This document shows positions 55,482 through 64,000 of a stretch of 64,000 nucleotides of DNA, piece by piece. The DNA lies in the NCBI GenBank assembly GCA_013339765.2, contig CM023448.1, forward strand, positions 23,326,551 through 23,390,550. Reading direction: 5' to 3'. Source of the DNA: Haemaphysalis longicornis (Eukaryota; Arthropoda; Arachnida; Ixodida; Ixodidae). Under the pieces are notes generated by a model. The model was given only the letters and a program-made list of their open reading frames with translations. It was not told the DNA's origin and ran no database searches. A program made the position numbers and the translations under genes. Position 1 is the first letter of the stretch; each line of letters starts with the position of its first letter.

Positions 55482-56643
55482 TAAAGGAGCCATGAATAGA
55501 AAATGCAAGTTGGTTTTATTTGAAAGATTTCGTGTTTTATAGTGCCCCCAGCGCTTGTCCCGATAAAACGGTGCTTTATTCACTGAGAAATTAAACAATT
55601 TAGGTTAAAATTTTATTTTCCCGCTCAATCTTGCGTTTTCGTGGTCCCAAATGACATCACAGGAACCGACCGCTCTGCTATGGTCCCTAGAAATATGTGC
55701 AATTTCTAGGGACCATAGCTCTGCAGCCTAGAGTACCTTCATTCACGCATCCGCCGTACAGGGTAGAGACACGTATACGCTGGCGCCGCCATTTTTCGGT
55801 TGCTCGCTCGCCGCCGAAGCAAGTCATTGTGTCAGAACCGCGCTAAAATTATCGCCGCAACGCGGTTTACTGAAGAAGTTTGAATCATATTGTCTGTTTC
55901 GCGTTGCTAGGTCTCGTGGGAAACGAAAAGAATAACGCGTAGAGCCCGTTGGCCCAATTGCGGCGGCACGGGACCGTTCAAAGGTTGTCTCCACCCTGTA
56001 CAGCGGTGTTGGTTTGTTCCCGCGTTTCTTTACGTTCCGTAACCTAGATGGCGCCACCATACCGTGGCAAGCGTTTGGTTTGTTTTTGCCCGCATTTAAA
56101 CCTGGCTTGTTTTGTTCTGGGAGGAAATATTCGTTCCCTGAAACAGTGCTCGCTCGACAAATGGGGTCAAGTAAGACACCGTTGCTTGCGTTTAATCGGC
56201 CAGTGTCGTCTGAGACAACCCCAAGCCCCGTAGTGCTGTGCAGCTAAACCAATCATGCTGTGCGCACTACGAACAGCAGAACGCATCAGTACTTCTATGT
56301 TTACATGTGCTTTCGTAACTTCCACTGTTTGTCCCATCATTCTTATTGCTTTGTAAAGAATGTGCCCTAAATTTAAGCGCAAATCGCTCGTTCGTCTAGT
56401 TTGTAAGCTCTACCTAATTTGCGTCTGCTTCTGCCAGCCTCCGCCAATCGCAGAGCTTAGCTCATGTGACATCACTGGTTCTGTTGCGGGAAATGAGCTG
56501 GTGGGTCGCATGACCATTCCCGTTTTTCCTAATTATGTAGCTTATTTGAGCGAAGTTTACGTTAAAAGTGGTGTCAGTATGATTCTAACGAGACAATCTT
56601 TTGAATGAACCAAACTTGCGTTTTCACTTCATGGCTCCTTTAA
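55482..56643. mobile_element. TTAA-flanked DNA element, AGGAGCCATGAA family
   Basis: Left end TTAAAGGAGCCATGAATAGA and right end the complement of TTAAAGGAGCCATGAAGTGA, inverted for about 35 bp. Its halves align with the two outer parts of the THAP element (40212-47145) in reverse orientation, but it lacks the THAP ORF. Contains a perfect hairpin at 55678-55718 (CTATGGTCCCTAGAAAT and complement). Confidence 0.78.
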
Positions 56644-56903
56644 AGCTGCGCTTAATAAAAGAAAACGCAGACTTTCTTCTGCGAAACCTTGTCATATCTA
56701 ACGATATGGTCAGGGGTGAACTACTCAAACAATATATATCCAACGTATACAGAGAAATCGCAGGCTGCCCTTACCAGCTTGTTACTCAGGATCACCTTGA
56801 GCTGATTCTAAGGCCCCGGAGTTCTGGTTCAACACGTAGGGTCCACCATCTCTTTACCCCCTTTTCCCAAACTTTCAATAAATCTTACTCAACAAAAATA
56901 TTT

Positions 56904-56959
<56 letters not shown>

Positions 56960-57089
56960 CTCTGTGACGTATCATCCGCACCAGCCTATCTATGGCCGCT
57001 GCAGGGCAAAGGCCTCTCCCATTAATCTCCAATTGCCCCTGACGTATAAAAATCCCAAACGTTCAGTCAGACACCCCCCCCAATAACGA
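56644..57089. repeat. No gene; (TC)n microsatellite
   Basis: (TC)n lies at about 56909-56955, preceded by AATAAA near 56877. This suggests the tail of a truncated plus-strand element, like the minus-strand GA tail at 35-50. CTGCAGGGCAAAGGCCTCTC near 56998 looks like a dispersed repeat motif. Confidence 0.5.
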
Positions 57090-57435
57090 CCTTTAAATTA
57101 TGACGCTCACTTTCTATGCCGAACCAGCGGGCCTCACGTCCTGTGGAGATGACAACCTGGCCGTTCCCGGAGAGACCCTGGTCCCGCCTGCTCGTGGATT
57201 TCGGGGGCCCCTTCAGGGGCCACTACTTCCTGGTGGTGGTGGACGCTTTTTCAAAGTGGGCGGAGGTCCTACCAGTCACAAATCCATCAGCAGGAGTAAC
57301 CATTTCTGCGCTGCAGCAGGTCTTCGCCGCCCAGGGGTTTCCAGACGTCATCGTGTCCGACAACGTTCCCGCTTTCTCCCGCATACAGTACCTGGCGTGG
57401 CTGTCGAAGAGCGGAATCTACCGGATGATGTAGCG
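57090..57435 (+). pseudogene. Ty3/gypsy integrase core fragment
   Basis: A single frame reads WPFPERPWSRLLVDFGGPFR, FLVVVDAFSKWAEVLPV and FPDVIVSDNVPAFSRI. These are the first and second catalytic Asp regions of a gypsy integrase (usual SDNGPQF; here NVPAF). No RNase H before it or catalytic Glu after it. An isolated scrap, different from the decayed gypsy at 14-18 kb. Confidence 0.75.
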
Positions 57436-57822
57436 TATTAAAACAATACATTAACAAGCCATGTTAGCGCTAATATGTCGTAGTATCGAATATTCAATGC
57501 CCTTATCTCTTAAATAAGAACCTGAGACGCATTACATAGCATCAATGTGTGACATGCGTCGGGAGTGTGTATATATGCTTCTTCTTTTCAAGATAAACTT
57601 CAGTTGTGGGTGGCGCCCTGTTTGTTTACCTACCTCTATTCTTCAGCGCTTTTTCGCGTAGTGAAATGATATTTCTCGAAATACACAAGGAAGACCAGGA
57701 TTAATGTACGTATGTTGAAAGAGCCCACGGGAACAAAATACAGTTTTAAGTGCGAATGCACTTCTTAAGCGAGCCTGAAGCGTCCGCCGCCGTCCGCATA
57801 GCAACAGCTGCGGGTGCGCGCG
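57436..57822. other. No gene seen
   Basis: A/T-rich sequence without a supported feature. Confidence 0.4.
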
Positions 57823-58004
57823 CTCCTCGTCTTCCTTGGCAACGGGGGGAGATGGGCGCGCGCTGCCTGGCCGCTGACATGGCACATACCCACGTGGGGG
57901 ATTGGCCAGGAATCTCCTCGTCTTCCTTGGCAACGGGGGGAGATGAGCGCGCGCTGCCTGGCCGCTGACATGGCACATACCCACGTGGGGGATTGGCCAG
58001 GAAT
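57823..58004. repeat. 91-bp tandem duplication
   Basis: CTCCTCGTCTTCCTTGGCAA to GGGGGATTGGCCAGGAATC-type ends: two head-to-tail copies (57823-57913, 57914-58004), nearly identical. Probably recent. Confidence 0.9.
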
Positions 58005-58032
58005 CGGGCGTGAGAAGGGCTAACGCACCCGC

Positions 58033-58644
58033 TTAAAGGAGTACTGACACGAAATTTCAAAGCTGAGATCCGCTCTAGCAATCAAGTACAACGACAACAC
58101 AAATAGGTGTCTGTGAATAAATGCATCTTTCTTTCTTTGTAGTTGTGTTTGTGTGTGATCTCTCTTTCGCGAACATTACCGAACCGCGCAAATTCAACTC
58201 TTGCATTCGCACTTTCACATTCTTCCCCTCGGGGAAATGCGGGGAATTTTTTGTTCAACTTGATCGAATTAGCCTTCCTTACTAACTCAGGTCCATCCCA
58301 GCCACAAAAGACGTTTTTAACGGATATCACGCAAGCGATTTTGAAAAACTATCAATTTTGCGCTTCAGTGACGAGTGATGGGCAGGGGTGACGGAATATT
58401 GGTTGTACGGAATATTGGTTGTCAGGGGTGACGGAATGTGGTTGTACAGCATGTGTTGCCTTTGCGTACGCTAAACGCTAAATTTTTGCGTCACGCTTCC
58501 TAAACACCGCGAGGGGAGTTTCAGTAGCGCGTCCCATGTCTTACGTAACGACACGCTAATGCTCACGGCGCCATCTGTCGAATCTTTTGCGAAATGACTC
58601 GCCGGCTGATATGCTAGCGGAGTGCCGGAGTGCTTGGACATTTT
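58033..58644. other. Single TTAA-element terminus, then no gene
   Basis: 58033 starts TTAAAGGAGTACTGACACGA, one end of the 38645-type family. Similarity is lost after about 50 bp and no opposite end is seen. The rest has short repeats (GGAATATTGGTTGT twice near 58395-58425) and a GCGTACGCTAAACGC cluster. Confidence 0.5.
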
Positions 58645-58990
58645 TTATGGCGATAGTATACCCGATGGCATAAATACTATGTTACAAGTGTAGGTGAACT
58701 CCCGTTTCGCGAAGAAACGCAAGGGATGGTGGGGTCCGCATATCCGCCGATTAAGGTCAGGTTGTCGTCTGCCAGGGTAAAGGCCTGTGCCTCGAAGGTG
58801 TCGTGTTCTGGCCGCTTCCAATGGAGGGCACGTCCACAGAAGCGTTCTGTGTCCGCACCTTCGGCAGGAGCCGCGCAAAAGGTGCAGATCTTCGCGAACG
58901 GGGCATAGTAGCGTTGTTGCAACTTTGTTGTTAGAGGAAAAGAAGTGACATTGAATGGTGGCGCTGGGCCTGCACTGCATGCTTGGGGTA
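58645..58990 (-). pseudogene. I/R1-like LINE C-terminal fragment
   Basis: Minus frames read KICTFCAAPAEGADTER and LLWTCPPLEAARTRHLRGTG, a Cys-knuckle region after RNase H, related to the fragment at 32870-33100. RNase H and RT are missing. It lies immediately upstream of, or within, the left end of the BEL/Pao element. Confidence 0.55.
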
Positions 58991-59119
58991 TGGGCCCGGC
59001 TCGTGCACTTCGTCTTCGTCCTCTTCATGTTCGGTCATGGAGGCGGACTGAGGGTGGACTGCGAGACGCTCAATAAAGCCGCCTGTTGTCCTTAAAGGGC
59101 GTCGTCTTCTTGTCAAGCG

Positions 59120-59136
59120 TGGTGCCGAAACCCGGG
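59120..59136 (+). promoter_or_regulatory. Primer binding site of the BEL/Pao element
   Basis: TGGTGCCGAAACCCGGG three bases after the presumed LTR end; this sequence type is common in BEL/Pao elements. The tRNA was not checked. Confidence 0.65.
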
Positions 59137-59243
59137 CGGACCACGAACCAGCGACGGCATCCACATCACCGAAAGGCGGCCCCGTTTCATGGACACCGCA
59201 ACCGTGCCAGCGAGATCTTCCGAACACCTCGGCCGGCATCATC

Positions 59244-61129
59244 ATGGATCAGCTGAAAAGCAAGCCAAAGTCGCAACGCTCTCTACTAACGAAGCTGATT
59301 TCTGAAACCGAGGCTGCCTTGGGCCGAGACGGGGTAAGTCTGAAGGACTACGTTACCTTCCATGACCACGTTAGTGCAATGTCTACCGAGCTGAAGCAGA
59401 CCGACCGCGCCATCGAGCCTCATTTGACGGGACAAGATGGAAGCAAGAATACTCTTCGCACAGCAGAGTACAACGACAAAACCGTCACGTGTTTGTCTGA
59501 GCTAAGCCAACGCATCAACGAGTTGAGAGCCGCAGCCGCTGTGTCTTCGGCCGCCGCGACAGAACCAGTTCCGCCGCGCGGGGCCAGCCCCGGTATCAAG
59601 CTTCCACGCATCGACTTTACCGAAATTTGATGGCCGTCCGCGCAACTGGAACCCATTCTGGGAGCAATTTGAGTCCACTGTCCACAACAATCCGACGCTT
59701 ACCGACAGCGACAAGTTCGCGTACCTCAGGTCATCGCTTGTCAGGAACCGCATCGGCTGCATCGCATGCCTTACCGCAACGATCGCGATGTTACAAAGAC
59801 GCAAGAGACATACTTGTCGCCAGATTTGCGAAGTCGGACCTGATCGTGCAAGATCACATCGAGAACCTTATTGATCTGCAGCCCGTCCGCTCATCGGAGG
59901 ACGTCCTTGGTCTGCGTCGTCTCTATGACACACTTCAGGCACATATCCGTGGACTAAAGGCCTTACACGTCGCAGAGGACTCTTTCTCTACTGTGCTCCG
60001 CCCCTTGATTTTTCGGAGACTTCCAAAGGACGTCACTTTGGAGTTCAATCGTCGCTCGGCCCATCAGGACAACGCAGCTACTTCTGGTGATGCAACTGCT
60101 TCCAATCCTGTGAGTTTGGCTCCTCTGCTTGATTTCCTCAAAGCAGAGGTAGAGTCGAGAGAACGCACGGACGGTTGCTTGCGTGCGAACGAACCAAAAC
60201 GTCCGGGTCGTAGCGAAGGACCTCAGAATTTGCAGAAGAGTTTTCGACCTTCCACTACTCGAGAATTCGCTTCAGTGACATCCGGAAGTCGCGAAACCTT
60301 TCCTTGTTTCTTCTGCAAATCGAAGGATCACTGTACCGACAGTTGTGACGCTCCCATTACAGTTCGGGACAAAAAGGCAATGCTTCAGCAAGATGGTCGA
60401 TGTTTTCGTTGCACAGCCCGGAATCATATGGCCAGAACCTGCAGGAAAAAGGTCAACTGCACCAAATGCTACCGCCGGCATGCTTCGACGATGTGCGAGC
60501 CCGACGTAACTTCTAGTTCAATGCATCAAGGACCGCAGGCTACTCCCGTTCAACTAAAAGCAGCCGCATCCCCAACCGTCGCCACAAGGAAAATCGTTTA
60601 CTTACAAACTGCCGTAGTATACGCGTCTTCACAGAGGAAAGAAATTATGGCACGAATACTATTCGACGGGGGCAGCCAACGAACCTTTGTTACGGCTGGA
60701 TTAGCCAGAAGATTAGCCTGCCCCACAGCTGACCGTGAAAAGCTTTCCGTGGGTTTATTCGGCGGACACGACAAACTGAAGACGTTCCGTAGAGTTGAGA
60801 TTGCTCTATGTGGAATCAACGAAGGCCCTCCTTTTAAGATCGACGCCCTTGTTACAATACAAATCTGTGACCGGCCTATTCCTGTACCTACCGAAAATGC
60901 CTTGAAAGAGCTACGCGAATGTGGTTGCACTCTTGCAGCAATGAATTTACACACCGGTAATGCGGTTTCAAATGAAATCGATATCCTGGTCGGCACTGAG
61001 CATTATTGGGACTTCATCACAGGCCGAACAAAGACCTTGACAAATGGCCTGAAAGCCGTCGAGACAGTATTTGGGTGGACTCTACACGGACCTTCTTCTG
61101 AGTCAACAACCGCAGCACTTTGTGCATAA
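59244..61129 (+). pseudogene. BEL/Pao gag and aspartic protease
   Basis: Gag begins at ATG 59244; its first frame is open to 59630 and ends LPRIDFTEI. The next part (NWNPFWEQFESTVHNN, FAYLRSSLV; DUF1759-like) is in another frame. A third long frame carries the rest to 61129. Knuckles: CFFCKSKDHCTDSC (60305), CFRCTARNHMARTC (60401) and CTKCYRRHASTMC (60457). Protease near 60660 reads ILFDGGSQRTFV: the active-site triad is DGG instead of DTG/DSG. Then IDILVGTEHYWDFITG and AVETVFGWTLHG lead toward RT. The frameshifts near 59622 and 59790 mean no intact gag. Whether DGG is family-normal or a defect cannot be told from this copy. Confidence 0.78.
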
Positions 61130-61153
61130 ACCATAGTACTGAAATCTCATGCG

Positions 61154-62693
61154 GTGACCGCCGAACGTTTCCTAGAACGATTCTGGGACCTTGACACAAT
61201 CGGGATTCGCTCGGAGGTGTGTGAGCAACCGCAAGACGAGGCAACACTGGCTCAGTTCAACAACTCTATACGGAAAATCGATGGTCGGTACGAAGTACGA
61301 CTTCCCTGGAAGCCATCGGTCGAGCTGGACAATAACAAGGCGAACGCTGAACGACGGCTGACTCAACTTGTTCGAAGACGTCGACAAAGTCCCGACCTCT
61401 TGAGTGCGTATCACACAGCGATCTCTAAATACGTCAACGATGACATGGCTGAGAGGGTGGCTATGGGCAGCACTGAAGGCCCAGTTTATTACATGCCTCA
61501 CCACGCAGTCATCAGGCGGGAGCGGACGACAAATCTCGCGTTGTGTTTGACGCATCGGCGCACGCACGTGGTAAAGCATCTCTAAACGAAAGCCTCTACA
61601 GCGGTCCCAACCTGAATGCAGACCTATTAGGTCTGCTACTCAAGTTTCGCACGCACCGTATAGCATTGGTGGCAGACATAGAAAAGGCTTTTTTGCAAAT
61701 CGCCATTCACAAATGTGACAGAGACGCTCTGCGTTACCTCTGGTTCGAGAGAGCGCCTGTTCCAAACGAACCCCTTCCGAGAGTAATGGAGTGGCGAATG
61801 AAACGGGTGCCCTTTGGTACAACTTCAAGTCCGTTCTTACTTGCCGCCACAATTACTACCACCTGCACAAAATGTCATCGCAGTTTCCAGACACTGTTGC
61901 TCGGTTAGAAGGCTGCATTTACGTGGATGACATTTTAACAGGAGCCGAAACCATTTCCGAGGCACTGAAACTTTCCACCGAAGCTAAAACACTTTTCTCA
62001 ACCGCTTCAATGAAATTGCACAAGTGGGCATCAAATAAAAAAACCGTCCTCGAAAACATTCGACTAAAGCAAACCTGCGAAGAGCTTCCGCTCGGACAAG
62101 CTCTCGGCCTAATCAAGGTTCTCGGCTTGGTTTGGCATGCAGACACGGACGAACTGGCCTTTTCCCCTGAAAGCGTGACCGATTTCGTTCAGCGTCGGAA
62201 CTTCGCCAAGCGGTTCGTGCTACAAGCAACAAGCAAGTTGTATGACCCGCTGAGATTTCTGGCACCTTTCAGTATCAGAGCCAAACTTTGTTTCCAACGA
62301 ATTTGGAAATTGAAAACCGATTGGGACACAGCGATACCACGAGCAATATTGTCAGAGTGGCAGAACTGGTGCAACGAGCTTCCCGCATTGAGCACAATCG
62401 TGGTTCCACGGTTTTACCGACACAACCTTTTACCAGGAAGGACAAAAGGAGCTCTTCATATATTCGCAGATGCCAGTCCCCTGGCTTATGGAGCCGCAGC
62501 GTATTTGTGTACTTTCGACCAGCATGGAGAATCATTCTCAACACTCCTGCTCAGCAAGTCTCGGATCGCTCCTATCAAGGAGATAAGCCTGGCGAGATTG
62601 GAGCTGCTGGCTTGTCTCGTGGCAGCACTCACCTTCTCACCTTCTCACCTAAAGACTCACCTTCCTGACGCCTTCAGTGACGTACATTTATAG
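61154..62693 (+). pseudogene. BEL/Pao reverse transcriptase and RNase H start
   Basis: RT entry: FLERFWDLDTIGI (61170), PVYYMPHHAVIRRE (61480), then after a frameshift VVFDASAHARGKASLNESLY (61540), DIEKAFLQIAIHKCDRDAL (61675), WRMKRVPFGTTSSPFLLA (61790). After another frameshift near 61855 comes the catalytic YVDDILTGAE (YVDD at 61920-61931), then LYDPLRFLAPFSIRAKLCFQ (62240). RNase H starts LHIFADASPLAYGAAAYL (62450), and RLELLACLVAAL follows. The stop at 62691 follows a small expansion (CCTTCTCA repeated near 62630-62650) that shifted the frame. Catalytic acids are present, but the gene is broken. Confidence 0.8.
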
Positions 62694-64000
62694 ACTGACT
62701 CCATGATTGCGCTTCACACTGTGCATCGATCACCACTGCAGTATTTTCTAATTTCCTCGAAAAAATCGCGTCTTTCTTGGACTCTTGTTGGTGCATAAAC
62801 ACAAATCACTCGCCACTGGCTTGTTGAAAAAGCAAAGTCACAAACCGATGGAAACATTTCGTGCGAAACCGAGTCACCGAAATCCATGCCAAGACCAAAA
62901 CACACTGCTGGAAACATTGCCCAGGAAAGGAGAACCCGGCCGATATGGTGACGAGAGGCATCACGTCACAGCAGCTAATTTCATCAGACTTATAGTGGCA
63001 TGGACTCCGGTGGTTAAAAGGTACCGAAGAATGGCCGCCACAACCAATGTGCGATACAGACTTCACGGCCGAAGCGAAAAGGGAAGCGGTTTTCAACGAT
63101 GCACTACAAGTGCTCGTGCCTACATCTCAGACACACCCGCCGGTAATAGAGATAGCACGTTTCAGCTTCATCGTTCGTTTAATCCGAACGACGGCATGGA
63201 CTCTCCGCTTTCTCGACAAGCCACGTCACAAAAGCGTGCTGAAAGGACCCCTTACTCCAAATGAGATCGATAACGCGGAGAAGTTCTGGCTTCGAACCGT
63301 TCAAGCAGAAGCTTTCCACGACGACATCATAGCGGTACAGAAAGGAGAATTGCCACCTCGAGCTTCTCCCCTTCGAAACACTACCATATTTATCGACGAC
63401 GAGGCTCTGCTGCGCGTGTCTGGAAGAATACACCACAGTCAGCGGTTGTATTCGGAGCGCCATCCCATTATTTTGCCGAAGCAACACTTCTACTCTAAGC
63501 TTCTTGTGCAGAAACATCATCGTAAGCTTCTACACGCCGGTGTGAGAGACACGCTCGTAGACCTTCGACAGCGGTACTGGATTCTTCAGGGACGACAGCT
63601 TGTGAAGAAAGTTATTTCTGAATGTACTGTTTGTCGACGGCACCATGCAAAACCCATGGAGGAAGTGGTTCCCCCTTTGCCAAAGGACAGAGTCACAGAA
63701 ACCGACCCGTTCACTGTTGTCGGAATCGACTTCGCGGGACCGTTGTTTGTACGCACGGCACGAAAGTCCTGGTGCTGTTTACTTGCGCTGTAATCAGGGC
63801 TATACATCTCGAACTCATAGACGACCAGACAGCGCCATCCTTCTTGAATGCATTTCGTCGCTTTGTTTCACGCAGAGGTTTTCCCTCTGTGGTGCACACC
63901 GATAACGCCCTCACCTTCAAACGCAGCAAAAAGGAAGTCACACAACTTTGGGAGACAATCCGTGATCCACAAGTGAAAAACACCTTTGCCAACCTCAAGA
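62694..64000 (+). pseudogene. BEL/Pao RNase H end and integrase, cut by window end
   Basis: Between 62694 and 63046 the coding signal hops frames (DSMIALH; MVTRGITSQQLISSDLWWHG near 62945-63005). From 63047 one frame runs to 63793: integrase zinc-binding HHRKLLHAGVRDTLVDLRQR with CTVC near 63625, then FTVVGIDFAGPLFVR with the first catalytic Asp. A frameshift near 63770 is followed by AVIRAIHLELI and GFPSVVHTDNALTFKR with the second Asp. The catalytic Glu would lie beyond the window. Few changes apart from the shifts, so this copy is younger than the one at 34.7-37.8 kb. Confidence 0.8.

Larger units (their letters stand above)
58991..64000 (+). mobile_element. BEL/Pao retrotransposon, runs off the window
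   Basis: Putative 5' LTR remnant ends near 59117 (CTTCTTGTCA) with AATAAA at about 59073. A primer binding site follows (TGGTGCCGAAACCCGGG, 59120-59136), then gag, protease, RT, RNase H and integrase in order. The full LTR start could not be set because a LINE fragment lies just upstream. All domains are recognisable but about eight frameshifts break the polyprotein. The 3' LTR is outside the window. Confidence 0.8.

Noticed and set aside
56601..57086. 161-codon frame with a run of SLSLS
   Set aside because: It crosses the end of a TTAA element and a (TC)n microsatellite, so it cannot be one gene.
57643..58081. Repetitive minus-strand frames near 57.7-58.1 kb
   Set aside because: They are produced by the 91-bp tandem duplication and run in several frames at once.

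Overview
The window is a piece of an arthropod nuclear genome, most likely an ixodid (hard) tick. The main reason is at least eight copies of a tRNA-headed SINE that I recognise as the tick Ruka type. The long mix of I-like and CR1/L2-like LINEs, BEL/Pao and Ty3/gypsy retrotransposons and TTAA-flanked DNA elements fits the same group. I see no bacterial operon, rRNA gene, true tRNA gene or CRISPR array. I find no convincing multi-exon host gene. Almost everything that can be read is a transposable element or its remains, often nested. The species is an inference; family names rest on motifs read by eye, not on searches.

Layout. 1-6 kb: LINE 3' ends on the minus strand (one with an RNase H domain split by a foldback insert), SINE copies and two foldback elements. 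6-12 kb: a nearly full-length minus-strand I-like LINE with gag-like ORF1 and an APE-RT-RNase H ORF2. 12-18 kb: a CR1/L2-like 3' end and a heavily decayed Ty3/gypsy element. 18-24 kb: a minus-strand LINE reverse transcriptase cut in two by a 4.27-kb element (18525-22792) that has 10-bp terminal inverted repeats, about 10-bp flanking duplications and arrays of palindromic ACTCATGAGT at both ends. I cannot assign it to a known family. 26-38 kb: a TTAA-flanked element, an intact SINE, a small MITE, a CR1/L2-like LINE and a decayed BEL/Pao element.

38-47 kb is a nest of three elements. A TTAA-flanked element (40212-47145) carries a THAP zinc-finger ORF. A second TTAA element (38645-40215) ends on its flanking TTAA. 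A very young LTR retrotransposon (40669-45866; LTRs differ at 3 bases and one indel) is inserted in it. The LTR element encodes a single 725-residue gag-like protein with about sixteen 21-residue repeats and no pol. 47-59 kb: an inverted repeat around a SINE, an internally deleted Tigger/pogo element, a LINE with a SINE inserted directly after its catalytic YADD codons, two more TTAA elements and an integrase scrap. 59-64 kb: a BEL/Pao element running off the window end.

The elements do not form a pathway. They record rounds of insertion, with autonomous families (I-like and CR1/L2 LINEs, possibly Kolobok-like transposons) presumably mobilising the passengers (SINEs, TTAA elements, gag-only LTR element).
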